NCBI GenBank assembly: GCA_002315285.1
Contig: DCGR01000018.1
Coordinates: 699 to 30,483 of the forward strand
Length of the DNA: 29,785 nt
Source of the DNA: Bacteroides sp. UBA1773
GTDB lineage: Bacteria; Bacteroidota; Bacteroidia; Bacteroidales; Bacteroidaceae
Reading direction: 5' to 3'
Shown here: positions 16,355 to 24,607 of the stretch, piece after piece
Layout: each line of letters starts with the position of its first letter
Position numbering within the stretch: position 1 is the first letter of the stretch
Position numbers and translations under genes: made by a program
The notes under the pieces: model-generated
What the model was told of the DNA's origin: nothing
Database searches by the model: none
The model's input: the letters and a program-made list of their open reading frames with translations, nothing else

Positions 16355-17440
16355 TCAAAACGCTTTTTCAATGGATAGGTTTGAAAAGAACTCTTCCAAT
16401 TGTGCCAATCGTGTCTTGCAGATGTTTGTCAGAGATCGACGACGCAACTGGTTCATGTAAGCCTGTTCTTCATCGTAAAGGTCTTTCAGGTCGAGAGTTG
16501 GTTCATAGTTGTTCAAGGCAATCCATTCTTCGTAGGTGACGTGTCCGTGGCCAATCTTCTCGGCCAAAAACTCCTCCATATTCATGTCGGCGGATACCTT
16601 CAATAAGTCTTTCCAGTAGCCTGTCACTTCCTCTCTGTGTACATCCAATTCGTAACGTCTGGCTCCGCCGTCATAAATGATACACTTTTCGAGCAGTGCC
16701 GGAGCATGGGTGTAATTGAAAATGTAATGACGAAACTCTGGTGCAATGGTTCCATTGGTCCATCCGAAATCTATATTGGGTATGTTCACTCCGGTTACAC
16801 CCTTGTCCTCATATACGGAGAATACACCCTCGTAGAATACACATTCAAAACCTTCGAATGTAGGCCACACTTGGCGAAGTCTGGTCGTAAAATCTTCAAG
16901 CATGGTGATGGCTTTGGTGCCACCGATGGTGAAGAACACAATCTTTCGGATGTCATGGCCGTTTGTCCTGAATTGCTTTATGACATAGTCCAGACATAAT
17001 CGGAAAGTGTCTCCGCTGGCTATGATGTCGCCTATCATGAGTGTACAGTGTGGCTCGGTATGTATCTTCTCGTATTTTATGTCCAACCCCATGATCATTC
17101 CATCTGTTATCACTCGTTCGCAACTCAGGAAGTTGATGTTGGGCACCTTTATGCCACATTCATGGCAACATTCTTCAATCGGATAGTTCAAACCACCACG
17201 CAGGATGGTTAGTATGTCCACCCGATGCAATCGCTCGGAATCGGCGGACATGAGCTTGCGTAGCGCAGCCGTAGTAGGTGCTTTCATGGCTTGATAGCAT
17301 GAAAAACCTATTTGTTCGGGCGATGCCATCAGTAGGCAGGTGGCAGGATGGGTGATGATATGATAATGATTCAGATAGGAGTCGGAGACCAATGAATAAA
17401 ATGAGGGGGTTCCAGCGACTGTTTGTAGTTTATGATTCAT
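16355..17440 (-). CDS. Phosphoribosyltransferase-like protein of unknown function
   Basis: The 361-residue protein contains two elements typical of type I phosphoribosyltransferases: DILTILRGGLNYPIEE (about residues 75-90), like the RGG phosphate-binding turn, and a PRPP-loop-like stretch TLMIGDIIASGDTF (about 133-146) after a beta strand. A strand-turn KIVFFTIGGTKA follows at 166-177. The C-terminal 150 residues are not recognised, making it much longer than ordinary base phosphoribosyltransferases (170-240 residues). The motif lacks the usual paired acids (DD), having only D138, so the activity may be altered. ATG 17440 gives a short leader below the promoter; ATG 17455 would be almost leaderless. 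It is the first gene of a group with an NCS1 permease and an oxidoreductase, suggesting uptake and use of a base or base-like compound. Confidence 0.7.
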   Translation of the reverse strand: MNHKLQTVAGTPSFYSLVSDSYLNHYHIITHPATCLLMASPEQIGFSCYQAMKAPTTAALRKLMSADSERLHRVDILTILRGGLNYPIEECCHECGIKVPNINFLSCERVITDGMIMGLDIKYEKIHTEPHCTLMIGDIIASGDTFRLCLDYVIKQFRTNGHDIRKIVFFTIGGTKAITMLEDFTTRLRQVWPTFEGFECVFYEGVFSVYEDKGVTGVNIPNIDFGWTNGTIAPEFRHYIFNYTHAPALLEKCIIYDGGARRYELDVHREEVTGYWKDLLKVSADMNMEEFLAEKIGHGHVTYEEWIALNNYEPTLDLKDLYDEEQAYMNQLRRRSLTNICKTRLAQLEEFFSNLSIEKAF

Positions 17441-17900
17441 ACCGAATATATTCATTCGGGGTACAAAGTTACGACTATTTTTCCAATTGTCCAACGAAAA
17501 AAATGGATTTGTTCGGGATTTGCAAATTGGTACTACGTCGCAGGCCATTCTTTTCGCGATAAATGCTCCCTACGACCTATGCCCTTTTGTAGTGATGACA
17601 ATAAATGTCCAAGGTGTAGTTTTGAAAACAGGGAATTTCCATGGTAAATGATACCAATAGCCTTACCTGACATGTCATTCCGTAAAATATCATCAAATTC
17701 ATGAAAATAAAACCATTCTTGGTTCCCTTGTCGCTGTGGCCGAACAGAAAGATGCAGACTATCAGAAGTGATCTCGTCTGGATCAGCTGATTGGGAAACA
17801 ATTCGAGAGGTACGGCCAAGATTGTTCCATGACCATAGCCATGCGTTTCGCGCTTGCCGGCTGCTGAATGGTGTTGGCCGCTTGCTTATGGGAAGTCGCT
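17441..17900. other. Gene-poor stretch upstream of the phosphoribosyltransferase-like gene
   Basis: These 460 bases hold the promoter at 17464-17494 and otherwise no gene I can support. A minus-strand frame at 17533-17904 stays open for 123 codons but has no recognisable domain, begins inside the end of the AraC gene and shows no start signal. The base composition is more AT-rich than the flanking genes near 17.5-17.7 kb. It could be a decayed gene or a long leader. Confidence 0.45.
17464..17494 (-). promoter_or_regulatory. Predicted promoter of the phosphoribosyltransferase-like gene
   Basis: On the minus strand TTG (17494-17492), a 20-bp spacer and TAACTTTG (17471-17464) match the Bacteroidota consensus. 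The -7 box ends 9 bases before the ATG at 17455 and 24 before the ATG at 17440, which favours the second. Confidence 0.65.
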
Positions 17901-18812
17901 TCAAATCGGCTCTTCAAGGTCAGCGATATGCTCCGGGAGGGGTTGCCGACGGTATTGGGTGGGGGTGATGCCGGTGTGGCGCAGAAAATAGCGGTAGAAA
18001 TCCATCTGATTGCGGAAATGAAGGTCGTAGGCTATGCTTTTGATGGTGAGGTTCGACTGCTTCAGGTAATATTTGGCTTCCAGAATGACATAGAATATGA
18101 TCCATTGCGTGGCGGAACGTCCGCTCACGGCTTTCACGGCCGTTGACAGATACTTGACCGACAATGACAACTGGGAGGCATAGAACGCCACGTCGCGATG
18201 TTGCGTGTGGTGCATGGCCACGAGGTTCACGAACTGATCGACCAGCACACTGCTGTGTATCTCGTTGCGCGAGGGTGTGTGGCCAAGCGTGGTCCAGAGG
18301 TTGGCTATCTCGATGTTCATGGAGCGGAGTATGTAACTCATGCTCTTGATGGAATCCTCATGGGGGGTTGTGATGACCGAACGGAATAGGTTGCGGAAAT
18401 GGCCTATCAGGGTACGATAACGCAGGTTGGTGTGCACCATGCGATTCATGAACACCATGCGCGACTTCGGCAGGTCGAATTCCATTTCGGCAAGCAATCG
18501 GTTGGATAGCGCCATCACGCTCACCTTCACCATTCGGGTGTCTTGCAGGAACTTCATCTCTACAATGTCACCAGGAAGGCAGATGATGAAGCAGTCTTTC
18601 TCCACACAGTATTTCTCCATACCCACCGAAATGCCCAACGCCCCATCGAGGCAATACAAGCACACCAAGCCATCGACACGGCATGGAAACGACAATCGCG
18701 TGCTGTTGTCGTCGTAGAGCATCCCATCGATGATGCAGAAGTCGTCGCCTTGCATCAACACCACCGGCTTGCGCGACAAAGTCTTGATTTTGCTTACTGT
18801 CATTACTTTCAT
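17901..18812 (-). CDS. AraC family transcriptional regulator
   Basis: With the ATG at 18812 the protein has 303 residues (an in-frame ATG at 18803 is equally possible). The N-terminal 180 residues resemble a cupin-like sensing domain, with short beta-strand blocks such as RVDGLVCLYCLDGALGISVG. The last 100 residues form the double helix-turn-helix of the AraC family: LSLSVKYLSTAVKAVSGRSA for the first helix pair and LTIKSIAYDLHFRNQMDFYR followed by FLRHTGITPTQYRR for the second. It is divergent from an acyl-CoA synthetase-like gene. The shared 190-bp region contains TAGGCAA sites with 21-bp spacing, suited to an AraC-type dimer. It probably controls itself and the neighbour. The effector is unknown. 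Confidence 0.9.
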   Translation of the reverse strand: MKVMTVSKIKTLSRKPVVLMQGDDFCIIDGMLYDDNSTRLSFPCRVDGLVCLYCLDGALGISVGMEKYCVEKDCFIICLPGDIVEMKFLQDTRMVKVSVMALSNRLLAEMEFDLPKSRMVFMNRMVHTNLRYRTLIGHFRNLFRSVITTPHEDSIKSMSYILRSMNIEIANLWTTLGHTPSRNEIHSSVLVDQFVNLVAMHHTQHRDVAFYASQLSLSVKYLSTAVKAVSGRSATQWIIFYVILEAKYYLKQSNLTIKSIAYDLHFRNQMDFYRYFLRHTGITPTQYRRQPLPEHIADLEEPI

Positions 18813-18816
18813 GATG

Positions 18817-18824
18817 CAAATATA
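18817..18824 (-). promoter_or_regulatory. Predicted -7 box of the AraC-family gene
   Basis: On the minus strand it reads TATATTTG, exactly TAnnTTTG. It ends only 4 bases before the ATG at 18812, so transcripts would be leaderless or start at the ATG at 18803. No good -33 TTG is present, as expected of a promoter that needs an activator. Confidence 0.5.
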
Positions 18825-18852
18825 ACGACTAAAAGTATAATGAAAGTGTTTA

Positions 18853-18884
18853 TTAGGCAAAAACACGTATTTTTTAGGCAAAAA
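18853..18884. promoter_or_regulatory. Direct-repeat operator, two TTAGGCAAAAA sites 21 bp apart
   Basis: TTAGGCAAAAA occurs at 18853-18863 and again at 18874-18884, an exact 11-bp direct repeat with 21-bp centre spacing (two helical turns). This spacing is typical of binding sites for AraC-family dimers. It lies upstream of both divergent promoters. Confidence 0.6.
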
Positions 18885-18899
18885 GGTATAATTACAGGT

Positions 18900-18919
18900 A
18901 TTGCCTATAAGTAGGCAAT
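18900..18919. promoter_or_regulatory. Palindromic operator inside the synthetase promoter
   Basis: ATTGCCTA, four bases and TAGGCAAT form a perfect 8-bp inverted repeat with the same TAGGCAA core as the upstream direct repeats. It covers the -33 TTG and most of the spacer of the following promoter, so a protein bound here would block or redirect RNA polymerase. Confidence 0.6.
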
Positions 18920-18931
18920 GCTGTAACTTTG
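18901..18931 (+). promoter_or_regulatory. Predicted promoter of the acyl-CoA synthetase-like gene
   Basis: TTG at 18901-18903 and TAACTTTG at 18924-18931 fit the Bacteroidota consensus with a 20-bp spacer. The leader to the ATG at 19003 would be about 65 bases. Confidence 0.65.
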
Positions 18932-19002
18932 CAGCCGAAAAAGGGGAAAGGGCTCCCAAAACGGTCGTCCTTTCCGAAAATTGACAAAATTCGACATGCC
19001 GT

Positions 19003-20634
19003 ATGACGCATTATCTTGACAGGCTGCAAAAGCAGATGCACACGAATTGGAAAAGACCAGCTCTTTGTGATTATAAGGGCGACCAGTTCACTTTCTGCGA
19101 TACTGCCACACAAATAGAAAAGTTGCACTTGCTGTTCGAACAGTTAGGGCTCCGAAAAGGCGACAAGGTAGCTCTTTGCGGAAAGAACCAAGCCCGCTGG
19201 GCCGTGGCCTTCCTCGCCATCAACACCTATGAGGCGGTAATCGTGCCTTTGCTCTCGACCTTCCATCCCGACAACATCCGCAACATCGTGAACATCTCCG
19301 AGTGCAAGGTCCTTTTCACCGATGCCGAAATCTGGCAGAACATGGATATTGCCGAAATGGGAGGGATGAGACAGGTCATTTCGTTGGCCGACTTCAAGCC
19401 GCTATGGTGCGGTGAGGCCGATAGGGCCGTATTCACGCGCATCGACTCGCTGTTCAGCCAGAAATTCCCCCATGGGATGACCGCCAACGACGTGCATTAC
19501 CCTACCGCCAACGACAAGGAGTTGGCCATGATCAATTACACTTCCGGTTCCACGGGCGATCCGAAGGGCGTGATGCTCCGCTACGAATGTTTCTCGGCCG
19601 ATGTGGAGTATGGCCAGGACAACATGCCATCGTCCTACAGCGACACGTTGCTCTCCATCCTGCCATTGGCCCACATGTTTGGCATGGTTTTCGAATTGCT
19701 TTATCCCCTGTGCGGCGGCACACCGATTTATTTTTTGGGCAAGGCCCCTTCGCCCAGCATACTGGTGAAGGCGTTGCACGATGTGCGTCCGTACCTGATT
19801 ACGGCCGTGCCCATGGTTTTCGAGAAAATGTATCGAAAGAAAATCAAGCCCACGCTCAACAAGCCCCTGATGCGATCACTCATGTATGTGCCATTCATCC
19901 AGAAATTCATCTTCAAGAAAATACGCCAGAGCATCGATGCCACTTTTGGCGGCAACATCCGCCTCTACATCATGGGTGGCGCTGCTGTCAATCCTGAAGT
20001 CGAGAAGTTCTTCCATAAGATTGGCCTGCATTTCACCATCGGCTATGGCATGACCGAGGCCACTCCGCTGCTGGCATACGAGCGCTGGAACAAATTTGTG
20101 TTGCGCTCATGTGGCAAGGCCATCTCATGCGTGCAGCTCCGTATCGACTCCGACGACCCGCATCACAAGCCCGGCGAAATCCAGGCCAAGGGCATCAGCC
20201 TGTTCAGCGGCTATTACAAGAATGAGGAGGCCACCCGCGCTGCCTTCACCGACGACGGATGGTTTCGTACGGGCGACACTGGTGTCATCGACAAGGCTGG
20301 CAACGTGTTTATCCGTGGTCGCCTGAAAAGCATGCTGCTCTCGTCGAACGGACAAAACATTTATCCGGAAGAAATTGAGTCCATCATCAACAATCAGCCT
20401 TTTGTCATAGAGACCGTAGTAGTCATGCGCAACGACAAACTCGTTGCACTCTGCCTGCTCGATCAGGATGAGATGAAAAAATGCGGTGCCGACCAGGCTA
20501 CCGTCGTCAGCGATATCATCAGCACAACCAATGAGCAGACCGACCAATATAGCAAGATCAGTGCTGTAGAAGTCCGTACCGAACCTTTCGCAAAGACAGC
20601 GAAACTGTCCATCAAGCGATACCTCTATAGCTAA
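19003..20634 (+). CDS. AMP-binding acyl-CoA synthetase-like enzyme
   Basis: The 543-residue protein belongs to the ANL adenylate-forming superfamily. The P-loop-like motif INYTSGSTGDPKGVMLRYE spans about residues 177-195. GYGMTEATPLLAYE, GWFRTGDTGVIDKAG and RGRLKSMLLSSNGQNIYPEEIE are the later core motifs, and the C-terminal Lys534 sits in TAKLSIKRYLYS. These residues support adenylation of a carboxylic acid and transfer to CoA. The overall shape fits long- or medium-chain fatty acyl-CoA ligases. The exact acid cannot be inferred. It is regulated, on the evidence of the upstream operator array, by the divergent AraC-type protein, unusual for a plain housekeeping ligase. A bidirectional terminator follows it. 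Confidence 0.9.
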   Translation: MTHYLDRLQKQMHTNWKRPALCDYKGDQFTFCDTATQIEKLHLLFEQLGLRKGDKVALCGKNQARWAVAFLAINTYEAVIVPLLSTFHPDNIRNIVNISECKVLFTDAEIWQNMDIAEMGGMRQVISLADFKPLWCGEADRAVFTRIDSLFSQKFPHGMTANDVHYPTANDKELAMINYTSGSTGDPKGVMLRYECFSADVEYGQDNMPSSYSDTLLSILPLAHMFGMVFELLYPLCGGTPIYFLGKAPSPSILVKALHDVRPYLITAVPMVFEKMYRKKIKPTLNKPLMRSLMYVPFIQKFIFKKIRQSIDATFGGNIRLYIMGGAAVNPEVEKFFHKIGLHFTIGYGMTEATPLLAYERWNKFVLRSCGKAISCVQLRIDSDDPHHKPGEIQAKGISLFSGYYKNEEATRAAFTDDGWFRTGDTGVIDKAGNVFIRGRLKSMLLSSNGQNIYPEEIESIINNQPFVIETVVVMRNDKLVALCLLDQDEMKKCGADQATVVSDIISTTNEQTDQYSKISAVEVRTEPFAKTAKLSIKRYLYS

Positions 20635-20650
20635 GTCACATACAACCCCC

Positions 20651-20708
20651 AAAAAGAATAACGAAGAATCGGCGTTTTCACACTGCCTGTTCTTCGTCAT
20701 TCTGTTTT
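20651..20708. terminator. Bidirectional intrinsic terminator
   Basis: AGAAT-A-ACGAAGAA (20655-20668) pairs with TTCTTCGT-C-ATTCT (20690-20703) with one internal mismatch. An A run precedes it (20651-20655) and TTTTT follows (20704-20709 region), so it can end both the plus-strand synthetase transcript and the minus-strand FeoAB transcript. Confidence 0.75.
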
Positions 20709-20721
20709 TATGCCAATCCTA

Positions 20722-23064
20722 TCACACCATCAGGTAGCCTATCCACGCCACAACCCAAGCTATCGCACACTGAAACACTACCACAAACACAGCCCATGCT
20801 GTTCCCAACTCCCTTCGTATGCTGGCTATGGCTGCCACGCAAGGCGTGTAGAGCAGGCAGAACAGCATCATGGAAACGGCCGTCTTTACAGTCAACACCG
20901 TTGAAACTCCCAGCACTTCCATCGTGGCATATACACTCTCCTTGGCCATGAAGCCGCTGATGAGCGAGGTCACCACCCGCCAGTCGTTGAGTCCCAGCGG
21001 ACCGAACAGGGGCGCAATCAGCCCCGAAATCCACGCCATCATGCTGTCGGCCGCGTCGGCAACCTGATAGAGGCGGAAGTCGAATGTCTTCAGAAACCAG
21101 ATGACGATGGTTGCCACCAGTATTACCGTACAGGCTCGCTCTATGAAGTCTCTGGTCTTGTCCCATAGCAGGTGTCCCACATTCTTGATGCGTGGCATAC
21201 GGTAGTTGGGCAGTTCCATCACAAAGGGGGCTGCCATCTCACGCCTCCCGATGAAATATTCCGCCAAGGCAATGACGATGCCAAGCAACAAGCTGAGCAG
21301 ATAAAGTCCCACCAGTATCAGCCCGCCATGATGGGGAAAGAAGGCGGAGGCAAAAAAGGCGTAGATGGGAATCTTGGCCGAACAGCTCATGAAGGGTGTC
21401 AGCAATATGGTCTTCAGGCGGTCGCGCGCCGAAGGAAGCGTGCGGGTGGCCATGATGGCCGGAACCGAGCATCCAAAGCCTATCAGCAGGGGCACGATGC
21501 TGCGCCCCGACAAACCGATCTTGCGCAGCAGACTGTCGGTGACGAAGGCTATGCGTGCCATGTATCCGCTGTCCTCGATGAGGCTCAGGAAGAAAAACAG
21601 GGTGATGATGATGGGCACGAAGCTGAGCACGCTGCCCACGCCACCGAATATGCCATCCACTACGAGCGACACCACCGTCGGATGGACGTTTATCGCCACC
21701 ATTCCCTTCTGACACAAGTCACTGATTCCCCCAATCATCCCATCCAGCAGTTCCTGCATCGGTGCTCCCAGCACATCGACGGAAAGCCATATCACCATGC
21801 AGATGATGGCCACGAAAATGGGGATGGCCGTGTATCGGCCCGTCAGCACCTTGTCGATGTTCTTGCTGCGCAGATATTCCTTGCTGGTTCGGGGCTTGAT
21901 GACCGTTTCGCTGCACAACTCCCGGATGAACGAATAGCGCATGTCGGCGATGGCGGCAGCACGGTCAAGGCCACGCTCTTCTTCCATCTGGCTGATGATA
22001 TGCTCGATCATGTCCTTTTCGTTTTCCGACAAGTCCAGTTGCCCCATGATGTGCTCGTCGCCTTCCACCAGCTTGGCTGCCACGAAGCGTAGTGGCAGTC
22101 TGGCTTTCTGTGCATGGTCCTCGATGAGGTGCATGATGCCATGCAGGCAGCGATGCACCGCACCGCCATATACATCATGATGGCAGAAGTCTTGCCGCGC
22201 CGGCAATTCCTGGTATTTTGCCACGTGCAACGCATGTTCCACCAATTCCGTCACGCCCTCGTTCTTCGCTGCCGAAACAGGCACCACGGGAATGCCCAAC
22301 ATGCGCTCCATCTCGTTCACATGGATGGAGCCACCGTTGTTCTTCACCTCATCCATCATGTTGAGTGCGAGCACCATCGGTGTGTTGAGCTCCATGAGTT
22401 GCATGGTGAGGTACAGATGTCGTTCTATGTTCGAGGCATCCACGATGTTGATGATGCCTTGCGGCTTCTCGTTGAGTATGAACTCGCGCGACACAAGTTC
22501 CTCGGCCGTATAGGGCGAGAGGGAATACACGCCTGGCAGATCGACCACCGATGTGTTGGCATGACCCTTGATGGGGCCGTCCTTTCTATCGACGGTCACT
22601 CCGGGGAAGTTCCCCACATGTTGGTTCGAGCCTGTCAGCTGGTTGAACAGGGTTGTCTTGCCGCAGTTCTGTTGGCCGGCAAGGGCGAAGGTGAGCTTCG
22701 TGTTCTTGGGCAGTGGATGCTCCGTCTCATGGTCGTGATATTTTCCTGCCTCGCCAAAACCCGGGTGGGAGTTGTGCTCGTGTAGCGACAGATTGTACGA
22801 GAAGTCTTTCGATTCGTCCTTCACCTCTTCCCGAGGTTTGTCGATGGGAGTCACGTCTATCAGTGCAGCCTCGGCAAGCCTGAGCGTAAGCGAATAGCCA
22901 TGGATGAGTATCTCCATGGGGTCGCCCATCGGCGCATATTGCGTTATCGTCAGTTCGGCTCCTTGTATCAGGCCCATGTCAAGGAAATGTTGGCGTAGTC
23001 CGCCTTCTCCGCGCACTGTCGCAATGACAGCCGTCTTGCCTATGTTCAGTTCTCTCAGCGTCAT
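20722..23064 (-). CDS. feoB: Ferrous iron transporter, FeoA-FeoB fusion
   Basis: The 780-residue protein joins an SH3-like FeoA domain (about residues 1-75) to a full FeoB. The G-domain motifs are G1 GQQNCGKT (130-137), G2 Thr157 in GVTVD, G3 DLPG (175-178) and G4 NMMD (235-238). A membrane part from about 400 contains the FeoB Gate core and GFGCSVPAIMATRTLPSARD. FeoB moves Fe2+ across the inner membrane. The linker at about 94-116 carries six His (LHEHNSH and YHDHETEH). The start overlaps the stop of nhaC by ATGA. Fused FeoAB is common in Bacteroidota. Confidence 0.95.
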   Translation of the reverse strand: MTLRELNIGKTAVIATVRGEGGLRQHFLDMGLIQGAELTITQYAPMGDPMEILIHGYSLTLRLAEAALIDVTPIDKPREEVKDESKDFSYNLSLHEHNSHPGFGEAGKYHDHETEHPLPKNTKLTFALAGQQNCGKTTLFNQLTGSNQHVGNFPGVTVDRKDGPIKGHANTSVVDLPGVYSLSPYTAEELVSREFILNEKPQGIINIVDASNIERHLYLTMQLMELNTPMVLALNMMDEVKNNGGSIHVNEMERMLGIPVVPVSAAKNEGVTELVEHALHVAKYQELPARQDFCHHDVYGGAVHRCLHGIMHLIEDHAQKARLPLRFVAAKLVEGDEHIMGQLDLSENEKDMIEHIISQMEEERGLDRAAAIADMRYSFIRELCSETVIKPRTSKEYLRSKNIDKVLTGRYTAIPIFVAIICMVIWLSVDVLGAPMQELLDGMIGGISDLCQKGMVAINVHPTVVSLVVDGIFGGVGSVLSFVPIIITLFFFLSLIEDSGYMARIAFVTDSLLRKIGLSGRSIVPLLIGFGCSVPAIMATRTLPSARDRLKTILLTPFMSCSAKIPIYAFFASAFFPHHGGLILVGLYLLSLLLGIVIALAEYFIGRREMAAPFVMELPNYRMPRIKNVGHLLWDKTRDFIERACTVILVATIVIWFLKTFDFRLYQVADAADSMMAWISGLIAPLFGPLGLNDWRVVTSLISGFMAKESVYATMEVLGVSTVLTVKTAVSMMLFCLLYTPCVAAIASIRRELGTAWAVFVVVFQCAIAWVVAWIGYLMV

Positions 23065-24434
23065 GATTCATTTGTGTTTTGGGGGGATGTGTCCTGTTGC
23101 TTGTCGTGACAGGGCTTCTGCCGTTCCAGCAGGATGAGGGCAAAGGCACTGATGCCAAGCAGGAAAGGATAGTACAGATGGGGGATGACCGACGTGGTGC
23201 TGATCTGTGCCAGTCCGGCTGCCATCAGCAGTTGCGCTCCATAGGGGATGATGCCTTGGATGCAACACGAGAAGGTGTCGAGGATGCTCGCGCTGCGGCG
23301 AGGGTCCAGCCCGAAGCGTTCCGTTATCTGTCGTACGATGTTGCCCGAGGTGATGATGGCTATGGTGTTGTTGGCCGTACACAGGTTCACGAGGCTCACC
23401 AGCACGGCTATGCTCAGGTATGCACCGCGTCGCTGCCTGATGCTGCGGGTGAGGCAACGGATGATGAAGTCCAGTCCGCCACTCACCCGTATCATTTCCA
23501 TCAGTCCGCCTGCCAGCAAGGTCACGACAATCAGTTCGTACATCGTGCTGACACCATTGCCGAGCGTGTGTAGCCATCCTACCCAGTCGAAACACCCCAT
23601 GCCGAATCCTATGGCTGCGTTTGCCAGTATGCCAATCACCAGTGTCAGCACCACGTTCATGCCTGTCACGGCGAGGACGATGATGGCCAGATATGGGAGG
23701 ATGAGAAACACGTTGTACGGACCAGTGTGAGGCACCACTCCGTCATGACTGCCTTTCCACGCATAAATCAGGAGCGTCAGTATCACGGCGGGCAACACGA
23801 TGCGCAGGTTTGCCTTGAACTTGTCGTGCATCAGCACTCCTTGCGAACGTGTGGCGGCTATCGTCGTGTCGGATATGAATGAAAGGTTGTCGCCGAAGAA
23901 CGAGCCTCCCACAATGATGGCGGTGACAAACGGCACGCTTTGCCCACACTCCTCTGCCATGCCTGCCGCCAATGGCACCAGAGCCACTATCGTGCCCACG
24001 CTTGTGCCTATCGACATGGAAATGAAGCAGGCTGTGAGGAAGAGCCCGGCAAACAACACCCTTGGCGGAACGATGTGCAAGGCTGCTGCCACGGTGGCAT
24101 CCACAGCCCCTATCTCCTTGGCCGAAGTGGCAAAGGCTCCTGCCAGGATGAACACCCACACCATCAGCATGATGTTGGGGTGGCTTGCACCGCGCGAGAA
24201 GGTCAGCACACGTTCGTCGATGTTCATCCTATGCGTAGGGTTTGACGCATCCCTGCACACCAATGCGCCATAGAGGCAAGCCACAACGAAAGCCGAGCTG
24301 ATGGGAATCTTGTAAAAGTCGCCCGCCAGCATCGATGACACCACATACGTCACTAAAAACACAATCAGTGGACTCAGTGCTATCCATCCTTCCCAGCCGT
24401 GTGTATCCTTCGTCTTGTTCTTTTCCATATTCAT
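23061..24434 (-). CDS. nhaC: Na+/H+ antiporter, NhaC family
   Basis: This polytopic protein (457 residues from ATG 24434; 455 from ATG 24428) shows the NhaC-family blocks ACFISMSIGTSVGTIVALVPL, GGSFFGDNLSFISDTTIAATRSQG and TANNTIAIITSGNIVRQIT. NhaC proteins exchange Na+ for H+ in the inner membrane; other family members carry malate/lactate or amino acids, so the substrate is not certain. The gene ends in ATGA shared with the FeoAB start, so the two are translated together. A -7 box at 24455-24462 lies 21 bases upstream of the ATG at 24434, which makes the longer frame to 24467 unlikely. Confidence 0.88.
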   Translation of the reverse strand: MNMEKNKTKDTHGWEGWIALSPLIVFLVTYVVSSMLAGDFYKIPISSAFVVACLYGALVCRDASNPTHRMNIDERVLTFSRGASHPNIMLMVWVFILAGAFATSAKEIGAVDATVAAALHIVPPRVLFAGLFLTACFISMSIGTSVGTIVALVPLAAGMAEECGQSVPFVTAIIVGGSFFGDNLSFISDTTIAATRSQGVLMHDKFKANLRIVLPAVILTLLIYAWKGSHDGVVPHTGPYNVFLILPYLAIIVLAVTGMNVVLTLVIGILANAAIGFGMGCFDWVGWLHTLGNGVSTMYELIVVTLLAGGLMEMIRVSGGLDFIIRCLTRSIRQRRGAYLSIAVLVSLVNLCTANNTIAIITSGNIVRQITERFGLDPRRSASILDTFSCCIQGIIPYGAQLLMAAGLAQISTTSVIPHLYYPFLLGISAFALILLERQKPCHDKQQDTSPQNTNES

Positions 24435-24454
24435 TGATGTGTCAATCCGACACG

Positions 24455-24462
24455 CAAAAGTA
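24455..24462 (-). promoter_or_regulatory. Predicted -7 box of nhaC-feoAB
   Basis: On the minus strand it reads TACTTTTG, an exact match to TAnnTTTG. The -33 region is less clear; the nearest TTG lies about 24 bp upstream. Confidence 0.5.
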
Positions 24463-24530
24463 ATCAATTCTTTTCATTTTCCACGCCAATCCGCGCAAAA
24501 GTTCCACAAACTCATGCGAATGAGCCGACG

Positions 24531-24559
24531 AAAAAGGCATCCGAAATCCTTCGGATGCC
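24531..24559 (-). terminator. Strong intrinsic terminator after the TonB-dependent receptor
   Basis: On the minus strand GGCATCCGAA (24559-24550), a 4-nt loop and its exact complement (24545-24536) form a perfect 10-bp stem followed by TTTTT (24535-24531). It lies 49 bases beyond the receptor's stop codon and isolates it from nhaC-feoAB. A second small hairpin (CTCAT/ATGAG, 24511-24524) lies just beyond. Confidence 0.85.
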
Positions 24560-24607
24560 CCTTCAATGTATTGGTTGATGGTTTTGCCGCTATTGCGACC
24601 AGCAGTG

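Noticed and set aside
17533..17904. 123-codon minus-strand frame between the AraC-type and PRT-like genes
   Set aside because: No domain, no start signal, overlap with the end of the AraC-type gene and no similarity recognised. It may be a relic, but I cannot support it as a gene.
21172..22092. 306-codon plus-strand frame opposite feoB
   Set aside because: Rich in His, Gln and Gly with no domain, and antisense to a complete FeoB.
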